64,000 bases of DNA from contig CM060910.1 in assembly GCA_030737875.1 (NCBI GenBank), forward strand, positions 248,342,427 to 248,406,426. Reading direction: 5' to 3'. Position numbers and translations under genes: made by a program. Below the pieces are notes generated by a model. It was not told the DNA's origin and did no database searches. It worked only from the letters and a program-made list of their open reading frames with translations. Of this stretch, positions 12,096-25,948 are shown in pieces. The DNA is from Allium sativum (taxonomy: Eukaryota; Streptophyta; Magnoliopsida; Asparagales; Amaryllidaceae). Numbering within the stretch: the stretch's first letter is position 1; every line of letters starts with the position of its first letter.

Positions 12096-15000
12096 TGTGA
12101 CGACCCCAAACCCCGTACTGACGGTGGCAAGGGTAATCTTTGGAATATAACACATAAACAGATAACAACAGAGAAGAATTAAATAAATACACCAGATAAA
12201 GTACAAATAATACACTGGATAAACACAATCATCAGAGTTACACAGTATACAGGATCATACTTAGTACAAATACAGTTTAGCTATACATAAATGTCTACAG
12301 CGGAAAACAAACATAATATGTACAATAGGAGCTGAACAACATAAAAAGAGATAAATGATAGAATCCATCTTCAGCTCCAGCTATCCAGAAAGAGCCTACT
12401 AAAACCTGAACACAAGGCTGCCCGTGTAGAAATAGGGGCACCCGAGTTTGCAATTGAAACAAACCATGAGTCAGTCATGGGACTGGTATGAGAAATCTAC
12501 TTAACACATTTACAATATGGCAAATCACAGGACCACGCCACTTTCGTGGAACTGGTTTACTCCATTGGATTGCCAGTGCTTTAAAAACCAATAAATCTTT
12601 TAAACATCGCAATGCTTTTTATAAAAATGAAGCCATTATAAGACTCAGTTCCCATCACACAATGCAACGCAAACCAGAGGATAGAGTTTTACCTTATAAT
12701 GGCCAAAATATGCTTGATACGAATAAAACAAAAGGATTTGATATTATTACTAGTGTTTATAAGTTTCGAAAACAATTTCAGTCATAACTATCAATCATAG
12801 ACGGCATGGGTACCATATATCATGTCGCCATATATAGGTATACAATCAAAACCACACAGTCACGTATTTGGAAATTGATTTCCGTTATGAACCAAGGCAA
12901 AAGATAGTCCTTACCGACTTCGAGACTCTCTAGCCCGAGCCTCAAGATTAGAGCTCGAGTGACCCTAGGAGGGACAGGGCTGGTCCACCGATGTGGATTA
13001 AAATTCCTGAACACTACATTTCCCCGCCCTTTGGGCCGTAAATGAGCCAACGAATGACTCCATCGGTCCCGGATCAACCGATATAACCGAGGTGTCTCAC
13101 AACAGCAACAACCACATAGGTGAAAATAATATAAATGTCAGCCAGTTCAAGCACCGACACCACCTCTAACTAGAAAGAAACGCATGCCCTCCCTGAGGTC
13201 CTCTCTCGTTTCTAGTTCATACCGAGGTGAGATGTTCGCGAATTCACGTTATACAAAAAGCTACAGGCGGTGCTTTGATCATCACCACAAGACTTTGCTT
13301 TTCAACAGAAGCCCTGATCACTACATCTTAGCATGCCACACAGGCAATTCACGCCATGTAACTGATGGCTATCAATCACACAGACTGAATTCCAATGCCA
13401 GACACACAGTCCATTTGCAAGTCCGTTCTGGGTCAGAACGAAACCGGAGGCACTATATACCTCGCATACCCATCGATCTCCACGTACGTCTGGACGATCA
13501 CCACTCATTATCTATATTTCGGGATGCCTCCTAATTAGGACACCAGTTACCATCCAAACGAGGTGAAGATTCCCAGTCTTCAACCACCGTCTTCATCTTC
13601 GATTTCTTATCGTCGATTCAGTTATTCAGAATGGGATAAACCCGGTCTTTCTGAGCAACTCGCGTATATAAATAACAAGTGCTACACAAACACAACATAC
13701 ACCTCATTCCCATTCATTAGTCACTAACCGTCAATCAGTAAGAGAACGATTTCCCAAATATTAACCCCGAAGGCCGAAACCAACATCAGATCAAAACCCA
13801 GGAAACCATTCGACTTAGCTAACCTTCAGTTAATTTCTAAATTTCACATACCATATCGTTTATAGTATTTTATAATGATTTATCACTATTTTTATTTATT
13901 TTAAAATAGCCAATTTATTCAAACGACGCTTCGGGCCATAACGCGGCCGTGGCGCTGTTTTTCTTCAGATTTGATTTACACATATCTGAAAATCTAACCG
14001 TTGGATCTTCAAAAAATTTATATCATTAGAAAGATCTTTTCAAAATGAAACTAGCGGTTCTAGTTTTGGGAAAATCCGAAGGTCGGATCTCCCGGTACAC
14101 TCGTTTATATATTCGATTTCAAAATACGAACTGCAGCGTCGTTATTCGATTTAATATAATTATATATATATATATATATATATTTATAAATATAATCGAT
14201 TCTGGTGCTGTTTTTCTTCAGATTTGAATTAAACATTCCAGACAATCCAACCGTTGGATCTTTACAAAGTTGGTGTCGTTGAAAAGATATTTCCAAAGCG
14301 AACCCAACGGTTTCGGTTTCGGGAAAATCCGATGGTCAGATCTCCCGCACTAATCGTTTGAAATCACGGTTTCAAAACACAAACTGCAGCTTCGTTATTC
14401 GATATATTTCAATTATATATATATATATATCGATTCTTCGATTTCAAAACTATATTCTTTCCATACATTTGATAAAAATGATATTTTTATCCAACCGACA
14501 ATAATTTCAACACTTCGCTATTTTTAACTATTCATGTATATAGTAAAAATGTGATTTTTATTGTAAAACAATTTGTTTCAAAACACGGTTATTTTATATA
14601 GTTCGTATAGGTGATAAAAAATATGATTTTTATTATAAAACAATTTATTTCAAAACACGACTATTTTACATAGTTCATATAAATGATAAAAATATGATTT
14701 TTATTATAAAACCATTTACTTCAAAACACGAATACCATTCAACACATGAATTTCTATTCAACGAATGAATTTCCATTCAACACACTAATATAGTTTCAAC
14801 ACATGAAAATAATTCTAACACATGAATATTATTCAAAATTTTGGCAGCATAACGGCAGGGTAGTTGAAACCGGGGCCATCCCTAGTACGGCTCCTCGCTC
14901 TACCTTAAAGCCTCGCAGCTTTTGACAATGGGGATTCATGCATCTAGTTCGCACGCAGGCGGCATGTATATTTTTTTCATTTCCACAACTAATCCTATGT

Positions 15001-15652
15001 GGTTTCAACCAAATATTTCTCAACCACAAACGGGTATTTTTCAACCACAATCAATCAATTTCAACCACAAACAATTCTAATCAACCATTCGTAATCAACC
15101 AATTTTCACACCAATCACAACCAATAAATATCGTCCATGGTTTGTGGACGAGGGGCGTATATGTATATATATATATTTATATAAGCATTTCACTTCTATT
15201 TCAACACATATATAATTTTTACAATGCATATATAACTTATACATCGAACGTACAACTTATACAACACTTATACAAGAGGTGTACAACGCTTATATAACTC
15301 ATACATCGACTATATAATTTATACATAATCATTTTCCATATCGTTTATAAATTAGAAATATCACATTGGGTTCCACTCCACCAAAAATAACAGAAGGCTC
15401 AGAAAAATATGCGGTCTCTTCTAGAATGTAGAAGACGTCCGCACGAGTCCACTGTCTCTTATTTCACTGAATTTCGTCAACAAACGAAAAAGATATGATT
15501 TTTACAGTGAAATCAAAAACCGTAGCGCTTTAAACTGCTATAATATAGTTTAAAATTAAATAGGCCGTACCTTCTCTGAAATGGTTCCAAACTAGGTTTG
15601 GATTTTTCGTCGGATCCGTGAAGGGGTAGGGCGATCGGAGCACACAGAGTCG

Positions 15653-15901
15653 TTAAGGGGGGTGTGGCGCCTCTGTGCCCGGTGGTGGGGTGACTTCCGG
15701 TGGTCCCAGGCGCTGACGGCGGCGGTGGGAAGTCGATCGCTTCTCGGAGGTGATTCTCCTTCCGCACTCCACGAAAAATTTCACAACCGGTATGGCTTCG
15801 AAGCTCGTGTCGAGCTCTTCAAAATGGATCAAAGATTGCGTGATTTCGCTTAGAAATGAAGGAGAAATCAAGGAGAGAAGTTTGGAGGTGCTTTCCGCCA
15901 T
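15653..15901 (-). other. Leader open frame in solo LTR S, unrecognised
   Basis: An 82-codon frame starts with ATGGCGGAAAGC at 15901, about 50 bp downstream of an AT-rich TATA-like tract (minus direction), and ends in a proline-rich GC-rich tail (PPEVTPPPGTEAPHPP). No family is recognised. It sits where element A has a different GC-rich leader. It could be a small leader ORF, captured host exon sequence or chance. I would not call it a gene without expression or conservation evidence. Confidence 0.2.
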
Positions 15902-15951
15902 GCGCAGGTGAGGGTGTCGGGGAGAGAGAAAGTTCTTCTGATCAATGAATT

Positions 15952-15978
15952 TTATTTATTTATTTATATATTTTAAAA
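15952..15978 (-). promoter_or_regulatory. Candidate TATA region of LTR S
   Basis: On the minus strand this reads AAATATATAAATAAATAA and lies directly upstream of the GC/CT-rich leader. LTR G has a comparable tract (TTAAATATATATTT near 63832) before its own leader, and LTR A an AT-rich tract near 37380-37410. Confidence 0.45.
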
Positions 15979-16828
15979 TCTCCAAAATACCCTCTTTCAC
16001 ACACGAACACCAATTCAAACCCAACAACTATCGTCCCTAGTGTTTTACCCCCATTCCGAACCCAATGGGATATGTTTCGTAGGCCCATTCGACTATTTCA
16101 GTCAGTTTTCCTTCAATTTAAAATATATAACATTCAATATTCGATTTGAACGTACCTTTCAATTTGCCAGGGCCACAAACTAACTCGAAAAATTCCAGAA
16201 AAATAAATCTAGCTATGTTTTGACGATAAGGTCTCAACAAAACTAGTTTCGTCGAATTCTGAGACCGTTTGAAAAATAGCCCATTTCTGGTCGATCCAAT
16301 TTAACTATAATTGACCAAAACACGTTTTCCATTGCCACGCTCACATATTAACTTCAAAAATTATGAAATTTGAAACTTAGCAATAGTTTAACATCACGGA
16401 TCCAACAAAAGTGGTTTCGTCGAATTCCGAGGTCATTTGCAAAATGGCCATTTTCACGGGCTATATATATTCTATAGCGACCTTTCTGAAAATTCATTTG
16501 TCATAACTTTTGCTTCCCGCTATGAAACTTCGATTTTTCAGATTCGTTAGAAAGATATTCACTAACAGATTTAAATATTTTTGGTTTCACTCAAATCCGT
16601 TTTGTTTTGCACCCGGTACAGTCAGTCAAAGTTTGAATTCAAATTTTGAAACTACCGCGCCATTTCAGGCCTTGTTTATAATTATAATTAATTATATTCG
16701 TTTTCAAATGTCGATTCAAATTTACTTTTCATCGCTATTATTTTAAATATTTATTTTAAATATTTAAAATCCACTATTTTAGCCAATTTAAAAATTTTAA
16801 ATTGGTTCAGATTTTCCGGGTCGTTACA

Positions 16829-16833
16829 TAAAA
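16829..16833. repeat. Right TSD of solo LTR S
   Basis: TAAAA is identical to 12091-12095. Confidence 0.85.
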
Positions 16834-17432
16834 ACCAGTTTAGTTTGGTACAAATATTATAAAAGAAAACAGTGTGTAACACTTACACTTGCTGCACCCA
16901 TCATTATATATATATATATATATATATATATCAAAATAAATACTAATAGCACAATTAAAATAGAATTTGAAATGTAATGTATCATATACAACACATTAGA
17001 TTTTTCAAATTAAAACAGTGTATTGCAAATCATATTTGCAATTTTTCATATTGTGAACTGATCAAGATCGGTTTAGTTTCAGGCTATCCAAAAATAAAAT
17101 ACACACACACACAAATATATATGTATATATATATAAGACAGTCTTGTTCTAACTTATACATCTATAAGAAAAATATTGTTTCATGCAATCTATGTCTCAA
17201 TTCGATTATTACTGCATATATATCACCTTAAAGACCAATTGCCATTCAAATGTCTGTAGAAGATAAATAAAATGCATATACAAGTATAAGTCACACTTAT
17301 CCCTAGTGCATTCATATAGGAATCATGCTCATTCACTAACAACACAGGTTTAAGATATAAAATTGCATGCAGGTGAATATAAAAGGAAACACACTTGCAT
17401 CACTAGTGTGCAAAGCATGTATCTGATACTCC

Positions 17433-17470
<38 letters not shown>

Positions 17471-18445
17471 CAGGATCGGTTCATATATCACATTTCAGTC
17501 CTTAGAAAAGGTACACTACAGGGCATAGAAGCATATACCTAAGGTAGGCTACATATATGTATATATATTTGAAATTTTGTTCATATATATATATATACAC
17601 ACACACATACATACATGCTGCAGGTCAAAATTGTGTGTAGATATTAAGATTGCATGAAGTTTAGATGCTTTATTTTTGCATATTATGTGCAATCTTTTGT
17701 ATACTTAATTTATAGTGATTTCTGGCAAAATAAAGTGAAATATATATATTGAACAAAGTCAAGCATAGATTAAGGCAATCAAACCTTGTTTGTTGTTGTA
17801 TATCACAACGTATACTACTATGTGTTGTAAATGCAAATCGAAATTGCAGTAGCATAATTAAATACTAACAATTAACTTATATGAGACATATTACTTATAT
17901 ATATATATAGTTCACAGTCAGGCATATTTATATATACAACATAGTTTGTGGTTGACTTACATAAATATATCAAAACATGTTAATTTGATCCTCTAATGAA
18001 ATTATCATATCAGATATAGTATAATATTATCCAACAAATCAATTTTGATGTGTCAATATACATATCACAGTATGCATAACTTGGGGTGTGAAAATTATGT
18101 TTGCGTTATACAAATATAACTTTGTATATAAACAGTAAAATTTTGAAATGAAATGTACCATTTGTAACAAGTCTAGTTATGAACTTTACATTTTATCATG
18201 CAATTGCATTCAAATGTTAATTACAAGCTTATAATAACAGAGCATACACATTGAATTACATATATAACAGCAGGGGCAGAACTATATACCACCCAGCTAG
18301 GGAAAAGGCCCCATCTGGAAAGTTGTTATCCCTTCAGTAATAACACTCTTTTTATATCAGTCCCACCTCATTTCAATAAGCTGCCCTATGTGGCTCAAGT
18401 TCCTAGGTCCGCCACTATATAACAGTGTATGGATAGTGTGTACTA

Positions 18446-18499
<54 letters not shown>

Positions 18500-20085
18500 C
18501 ACTGCTTGTAAGTAAATCCATTTATATATATGACAATAGTCCATTTCATATAATCTAAATACATGATGTCCAAGAGTGCATGAAAAATGATGTAAGGTTA
18601 TCCAAATTTATGTTTCAGAAATGCTGAGAGGCCCAAAAAATGGGACCAAAAGAATGTGCGGAAGAAATATCAACGACCCCCTCCCCAGAATTTATGTTTT
18701 ATTTTATTTGTGTGCAACTACAAACATTTTGCAGTATAATGATATCTTGCATACCGGTATTATTATAGAAACCAGCCATTTACTAGTAGGATATGCATCT
18801 ATCTCCTATTAACATGTGCACGACAGTAAGCAGGACATATACATATACATACATATTCAATTATATATATATATCTTATTATATATACATAATCATTCAT
18901 TCATGTACATACAACAATATGTATAAATTAGTTTTAAAACCAATTTTGTGTTCAAATAGAATAGTGCATCGTGTAAACTATATATGCAGAAAACTCACTG
19001 CAATATACTATGATGTTGTTGCAGACTAGTCTAATGACATGTCCAAGAGGCTATAATACATGGTAAATGCCGCTGTATCATTAATTCAAAGTGTTGCATG
19101 TGTTACATATATCATAACATGTATAATGAAAATTAAATTTGCAAATCACATTTTCATTATAACAATCATCAGTGTATATAAGTAGATATAGTGTTCACAC
19201 ACACAGGACTAGGCATCAAATCATAATCCTGTTTAAAATAACTTGATATATAGGTTCTTTTGTGTTTGCACAAAACAACATGCAAAAGAAAATAGATTAT
19301 ATTGCTTAATCTTTCACAATATTTTACTTAATGCTTAATCTTTTACAATATTTTACTTCATGAATCAAAACAAAACATCAACATATTATCATATGCACAT
19401 ATACTCTACTATATTTTCTATCAAATACAGTGAAATGTTTTATATTGGCCTTAGCAAGAATCTGCAGCAAATATAAACATTTGTATGTAACAGAGTACAT
19501 GCACAAATTCGAGACACTAATCATAACTTTTGTGATGATTCAAAAATGTTTCTTTTATCTGTTTTAACACAAGTAATTAAACACACAGACTTACTTTTGT
19601 ATATTTCTGAAAATCAATTTTAAAAGGGACTCAACATTTCGATCATAAAAAAATGAATTTTGATCCTAAACATAATTATAACAGAGTCATAACTATGTTT
19701 CAACAATCAAACATCTTTGATTCTTGGTATAACAAAGTTGTTCATGTACGTTTATAGATTCAAACACACATTAGAACACATATATGAAACAGATTTAATC
19801 ATACGATCACAGTCCAATAGTAATGGATCTAGCAATATATATAATACATAATTAATATCTAATATTAACAAAAATTCATTTTATATCAAATTCAAAACCT
19901 TTTACAATGAAACGATTTTGAGATTTGAAACGAATGTATATATATATGTATACATATATATGTATATATATATATATACGTATTACATTCCTTTACAATC
20001 ATGTATCCGTATTCATAACATTATTGATCATTACAAGAACAAATCAATACACAACCAATCCAATAATTGAATTCATAGTAACCTT
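16834..20085. other. AT-rich non-coding stretch with many microsatellites
   Basis: TA runs occur at about 16905, 17435, 17590, 18462 and 19930, with CA-rich tracts at 17101 and 17597. The open frames here are short and rich in Y and I. It adjoins a minus-strand copia PBS, so it could be the leader or interior of that element, but no gag motif is visible. Confidence 0.4.
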
Positions 20086-20097
20086 GCTCTGATATCA
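20086..20097 (-). other. Primer-binding site, Ty1/copia element (tRNA-iMet type)
   Basis: The minus strand reads TGATATCAGAGC, one base from the common plant PBS TGGTATCAGAGC. It lies one base inside the LTR edge at 20099. The LTR end region beside it (AATTTGATCCTAAAATCA and GCTGCC on the minus strand) resembles plant copia LTR ends. Confidence 0.65.
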
Positions 20098-20098
20098 C

Positions 20099-21109
20099 TG
20101 AAAGTGATTTTAGGATCAAATTGGCAGCGGATCAGACAAACTAAATAGCCCTAGTTTTAGATCCAAGCATACATTCAAAATCATAATTGACCGTGTATCT
20201 TTTTTCCTAGATTTTCTATCCACTAAGTCTGAAACTTAATCGAATCGATCTCATGCATTCCTGGTGATGGCGGCGCCTCCAGAGAAGTCCACGAACGCTG
20301 ACTAGTACTTGTCATACAAAAATGAGGTAGGAGATGATAGGTACAAGAAAAAAAATCACAAATTTCCCTTTTTCACCTTTGTTTTGATTTTGATATATCT
20401 GTATACAGAAGAAAGTAGGGTTAGACACTTTTATAAACAAAGGGAGAAATAATAGGAACCCTTATTATCGTGATGGACATTTCAAACATATAGGATATCG
20501 ATGTTTGATATTTCTTTTGTTATGAATGGTTCTTAGTATTTCAAATGTTTTATTGTGTGACCTTATAGGTTAGTACAACGTTGGCAATAATTTTAAATCA
20601 TATTTAAAATTATGAACTGTGAGCAGAATCTAGTAATACATCGTTGTCACCCAAGTTATAATAATATTCAACAATTCGATAAAACCTTTTCTATGACAAG
20701 TGTCTCAATGTAATTTAGTTCTTTTAACCATTATATCCAAGATTAAACTCGAGGCATGGAACGTATCATCCTATTTATAATTTAATCTTTTTATCTTGAT
20801 CCATGAGTAGACTATATAAAACAATTCAATATTTGAGCATGACCGTGCATTTCATAGTCTCGCTCAATAAAGAGGCGGATAGATATCATTACTTATATTT
20901 TAGGGTTAAATTCCATCTAGATCATTCATATTATTTAATTGATTCGAGATGTATCCAATTATCACCTTTATTATCTACTCGATTAAAAGTAACTTTTGAT
21001 GGTATCAAAACACAAATATCCTCGAATAAAATATGTAACTTTTGATGACATTATTAATTATGTTCCATGAAGTTTTCTTATGTCAGGCCAGTCCGATACA
21101 CTATTCCCG
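20099..21109 (-). mobile_element. Ty1/copia LTR, 3' portion
   Basis: This sequence lies immediately next to the copia PBS and starts with TG on the plus strand (CA end of the LTR on the minus strand). It contains a TATA-like element and stops abruptly where LTR C begins. A probable continuation is at about 28959-29293, whose outer edge reads TGTTAGAGCTTGTG on the minus strand, a typical copia LTR start. Combined length would be about 1.35 kb. That the two halves belong together is inference from position and orientation. Confidence 0.6.
20429..20437 (-). promoter_or_regulatory. Candidate TATA box of copia LTR
   Basis: The minus strand reads TTTATAAAA, about 330 bp from the LTR end. Confidence 0.45.
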
Positions 21110-22028
21110 TGTAACACCCCATGTCCATTAATGTCACTCACAAAAGGGAATGCATTAACTTCTATGGAGCGTTTTAAGTGAATATAGAACAGAAAATCAC
21201 AACAAGACAGATATGAAATAGTACTTGAAAATTTAAAACTTTATTTATTGCAACGGAAGGTAAATATGTTTGGTTACATCACCAAAACCCAAAGACTAAA
21301 GTCAAGTACATAATATCCATCTTGACAAAATCAGAGTACATAATATAAAAAGCATAATCCCATAAATAGCCATAAAAGAGATAGGTTGAGCTTTACTTCA
21401 GCAATCCAAATCCAAGTGCTCCCAAAGAGATCCAAATCAAGCTTCCCAGCCTAAGAACCTGGGGGGGGGGGGGGGAAGGAAGAAAAGAGGTGGAAACAAA
21501 GGGGGTCAGACATAAAGTCTGGCAAGTCCGATAACTCCAACAATATAATTATCAAAGTAACTAGGATAAGACATAAGCTTGGTAAATAAGGAAATGACTG
21601 TGAATTAATGGCAAGACCAAGCAACCAAAAATAATAGGATGAGCAAAGATAACGTTAAAGGCGCTTCCTAATCAATATAGGGTAATTACTATACTCTACC
21701 GTACTATACCGTACTGTACTGTACTAACACTAACTGCACCCATACTAGTCACTCTAGAAACTTGATCCCTCTTGACTAAATAGAATGATGATAGCTTCGT
21801 GTACTACTAGATGTACCCACTATCCCCACGAGATGTACCCCTTCAATGATAATTCCATGTACTCCTAGCTGACGTCATAGGTGCCGCCTGCTCCTATCTC
21901 CACTAGGTGTACCCCTTTAATGATTAATTAATAATGGTAGCTTCGTGTACCCCTAGCTGACTACATAGGTGCCGTCTGCCCCTATCTCCACTAGATGTAC
22001 CCACTACCCGGCCCCATTCGATCGGCTC
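21110..22028 (-). mobile_element. LTR C (B-family chromovirus), 3' portion
   Basis: It begins TGTAACACCCCATG, the reverse of an LTR 3' end, and then CATTAATGTCACTCACAAA, the counterpart of the 3' end of LTR B (34661-34703). At the counterpart of the poly-C in B lies a run of 15 G (21461-21475). It is interrupted at 22028 by solo LTR D and resumes at 26265. Confidence 0.8.
22024..22028. repeat. Left TSD of solo LTR D
   Basis: GGCTC is identical to 26260-26264. Confidence 0.9.
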
Positions 22029-23999
22029 TGTAACACCCCACCTCCGCTAGGGTCACTCACAAAGGGAATGCACTAGGTTTGGTGAAGCATTATCGAGGTA
22101 AACATGCACAGAAATATTACAAGACAGAACATATATAAAACAGCGGAAGTAAAACAAATTTCATTACCTTATAAAATAAGGTCTAAAGCCTTTTACATCA
22201 GAATACATCAAAACCTGTCTTGCAATAGTAAAGAAGCATAAAACCTTTTCATAATTTATTCCCTAAAATAACGCGGTGAAGCAGCCATAGCCAAAAGAAG
22301 ACCAAGCTATACATGATGACCTTCAAGCATAAGAGGTCCGAACTAACCAACATCATTTCCTCCCTGAAACCTGGGGGGGGGGGGGGAGGGGAACGAAAGA
22401 CAAAGAGGCGAAAGGAAACGGGGTCAGTCATAAAGACTGGTAAGTCCTATCTACTTCCAGTATAAAAACAGGCAAAGGTAACATGACATGCATAAACTAA
22501 AAGTAAACATAAGGATGATGACAAGATAGATAAGCTAAACCAAGATAACTAGATGAACTACTGTAGCAAGCTAAATTAAGGTATCATGATAAATCAAGGT
22601 ATCACATCGTCAGGTTTCTATCAAGTATACAATCCCAAGGTATCTATCATGTATAACATTCCACGGTATTTATCATGTATATTTGCTCTGCACCCCTCGT
22701 ACTAGTATCCCAACCCGCGTCATGTGTTAACTATGAATGTCCCTTGCCCAATGTCATGTAATGGTCCATGCCAATCTAATATATAGCATATGTAGGTTTT
22801 CCCAACTCGTATGTTTCTTTCCATGTATAAGTTCAGTCCTTTGCCGTAGGCTGTACGGGCTTTCCCATGTAAATCTATACCACCTCAACGTAGTACCATT
22901 TTATCCTTGAAGTTATTTTGGACTGCTACCCTTGATCCAGATATGTTTACTTACCATGAACTAACGCGTGTTCACTTAGGATTTATGCCACCTAGGACCA
23001 CTAGGGATTATGCTACCTAATGAACATTTCCGTGTCTCGGTTTGGGTTCAGCCACCTAGGGCCACTAGGGATTATGCCACCCGTCAACCGCGCCCTTTAT
23101 CCCGCGTATGTATCGTGAATCGTTTCCATGTCTAGACGCACATGTTCCTCAATGTGCCACCCGAGTTCCGTGCCAGGGCAAATCAAGAGATACGGAACTC
23201 GGTCGGGAGCTTTAAGTCGTCTGCTGATGCAGATATCAAGGTCTATTTTTGTACCCGTGGCTATGGTCCCACGTGACCCCTCCCTCAACTACTGAAAGGC
23301 AATCCAAGAAAAATCATGTATGAGAACTACATCCCGGCCCCACTATAGCCCCACTTTCCTATGGGCCAACCTCACCCATGACTCGATAGCAAGAACATGG
23401 TCTGTTGGGAGTTTTCTGCCTTTCCGTTCGTACACGATTGACTAAAGATGGTAGGTAGTCGACGACGTGCTATCCAGGGAAAAAATCAAGTATCGTCGAC
23501 TCCACGCTAATCCATCCCCGTCTTTAGGTCGCTCGCATAGCAACCAAGGCATACTCTTGGCTCTTCTATCGCAGACCTTAACCTCTGTGAGACCGGGTTT
23601 CATGGACCATCTGCCACCTCACAGAGGGATACCAAGAGTATCATCACGTCCCCCGAAGCTACCACTTCGTCACCCAGTTCGTTGGAGCCTTTATCTAAGT
23701 CAGATAATTTGCTCCTCCTCGTGTTTTAAGCGATGACCTACCGTACCGGGTTACTCATCTATTCATGAACTAGTCCCATGTCCTTGGCTAAGAATTATTA
23801 CTTAGTTATACTTAACTAAGGTTTACCACTTAGCTTCATTTCCCCGTTACCCTTAATTAACTACGATTTTCTACCTAGTTCCTCTACTAGGGTTTTGCCT
23901 ATTGGGTTAAGTGTTGTTATTCAGGTTCATGGCTTAGCCCGCCTATGAATCATGTCAAGATTGGCTAAGTATTCAAGTCCAAGACCTAGCCCTACAAGT

Positions 24000-24670
24000 T
24001 GTTTAAGTATACCAAGAAGCCCATGACTTAACCCTATTCAATCATCAAGTCAATTTGGTTAAGTATTTGTTTATCTTAACCCTATCAGGTTATCGTGTTA
24101 GATTGGTTAAGCACAGATTATCTTAACCTCATCGGATTATCGAGTCGGATTGGTTAAGTATAGGTTAACTTAACCCCATCCACTAATCGTATTATAGTGG
24201 TTAAGTATATTTAAAAGGTCCTATGACTTAACCCTATCAGGTTCTCACATTAGATTGGTTGAGTATGGTTGCTTAACCTCATCAATCATCATGTAAAATT
24301 GATTAAGTATAAGTTACTTAACACCATTAAATTATCATGTTAAGTTGGTTAAGTATTGTTTACTTAACCACATTGAATTATGAAGTTTAGAATGGTTAAG
24401 TGTTTAACTTAACCCCATCGAATTACCGTGTTTAGATTAGTTAAGTGTAGGTTACCTAACCTCATCTAATTACCGTGTTTAGATTAGCTAAGTGTAGGTT
24501 ACTTAATCCCATCTAATTACCAAGTCATATTAGTTAAGTGTAAATTACTTAACCCCATCCCCTGATCGTCTTGTATGGTTAAGTGTCATTAAGAAATCAA
24601 GCCCAGTCCCACTTAACCTACCCATTCGTGTCATATCGGTTAAGTGTCATTAGTCAAATTTACTTAACCT
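24000..24670. repeat. Degenerate TTAACC/GGTTAAGT-rich array in LTR D
   Basis: The phrase TTGGTTAAGTAT followed by ACTTAACC-type bases recurs every 50-60 bp. It suggests ancient expansion of a unit of about 55 bp. A few related phrases occur in LTR C (26590-26900) and in B (33470-33580). Confidence 0.7.
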
Positions 24671-24708
24671 TATCATGTGGCATTAATTTAATTAATGCAC
24701 TCTCAACC

Positions 24709-24902
24709 ACTCACATTAGACCTTGTTGTGGTTACTAGTTAAGTCGGGCGGGTCCGGGTAGTTTTACACCACAACCTAGTCTAACCTCGGGTCTTAAGCG
24801 CGACATGACCAACTTCTCACATTGGATCCTATTGTTTGTAGCCACTAGTTAAGCCGGGCGGGTCCGGGTAGATTTATGCTACAAACTCAACCCAACCTCG
24901 AG
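24709..24902. repeat. Two stem-loops in LTR D
   Basis: In each of two consecutive units an arm is answered by its complement across a GCCGGGCGGGTCCGGGTAG-like loop. Unit 1 pairs GTTGTGG with CCACAAC; unit 2 pairs GTTTGTAGC with GCTACAAAC. Outer TTAGAC / GTCTAA bases extend the first stem. Both units are followed by AACCTCG. Confidence 0.75.
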
Positions 24903-25815
24903 TTGGCCACTTTCATGTCTGGTCTAGTGTCTTATTACACTTACAACCCACCCTTGTCTAGTTCAAGTTCCATGTTTTCCCACGCGTCATGACCATATTT
25001 AAATGTATCATGAATGTCATGTTCTCATGTAAACCCCATGTCATACCCACGTTTTTCCTAAACTACCCAAACGTATTTCCAACCCAAGTGGAAGCGAGTC
25101 ACATAGTGGGGTATTATGTCAACATATTGGCCACAAACATGCATAGTATCATAAGGGAATTTGGCCACAAACATGCATAGTATCATAACGGAATTTGGCC
25201 ACAAGCATGCATAGTTTCATAAGGGAATTTTGGCCGCAAACATGCATGATACATAAGGGATTTGGGTTCATTTACATGCATAAGCCCCAAAGTCAAGTCT
25301 TTGCCCATGTTTCACAAGTCAAGTAGTTCCCAAGGTTCATGCTAACGTTCCATAGATAAAGATTCAAAGCTTGCAAGATATACTAGATTAAACATAACAT
25401 GAATGGCATGATTAAGTCACTACAACTTAGCCCAAAGTCACAGGTTCAAGCAAAAGAGACATGACAAGGTTCATATAGGCTAGCATACTTATATTTCATC
25501 TCATTTTATCCCATGTCACATTAGAACCACCGTTAGAATCTACAAGTAGCTAGAACTTACATAGCGAGGCTTAGGGAATGAGCATGATCCGTCTTGACGA
25601 ATAAAGGTGGCTCCTTTGTTGAAGAATCGTCATGGAATTTGCGTAGCAACGTTGATCTCTCTTCGATTTGGTGTAGCAAGCTTGCACCTTTTGATTTGAA
25701 TCCGATTTGAATGCATAGTCTCTAGGAATTGGAGATGGAGGCCATGATCACTCGACATTTGGGCAGCACTTCGTGGCATGAGTGATTTGTGAGGGTTTAG
25801 GGTAGGCTTAGGGGT

Positions 25816-25827
25816 CTTTTTATAGAG
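25816..25827 (-). promoter_or_regulatory. Candidate TATA box of LTR D
   Basis: The minus strand reads CTATAAAAAGAC, about 440 bp from the LTR start, the same relative place as CTATAAATAC in B. Confidence 0.6.
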
Positions 25828-25948
25828 ATTAGGAGTAGTTTAGGCCGTAGGATAAACCCTAGGATAGATCTGAATCGTCAAAATCCGTCACAAGCCTCCA
25901 AAACCGAGCCAACATGACAAGCAGGTGCACCAGGTCGGGGTTCTACAG

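Larger units (their letters stand above)
12096..16828 (-). mobile_element. Solo chromovirus LTR (copy S, A superfamily), 4733 bp
   Basis: The left edge TGTGACGACCCC is the reverse of an LTR 3' end, and the right edge GGGTCGTTACA is the reverse of an LTR start, matching TGTAACGACCC of element A. Perfect 5-bp TSDs (TAAAA) flank it, and no internal region follows, so it is a solo LTR formed by LTR-LTR recombination. Shared blocks with A include the 3' part (12100-13650), the duplicated palindromic boxes (13930-14400), the AAAATATGATTTTTATT repeats (14470-14720), the GC-rich island (14832-14968) and the U3 box TTTCGTCGAATTC (16248-16440). The central leader (15560-15920) differs from A. Confidence 0.93.
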
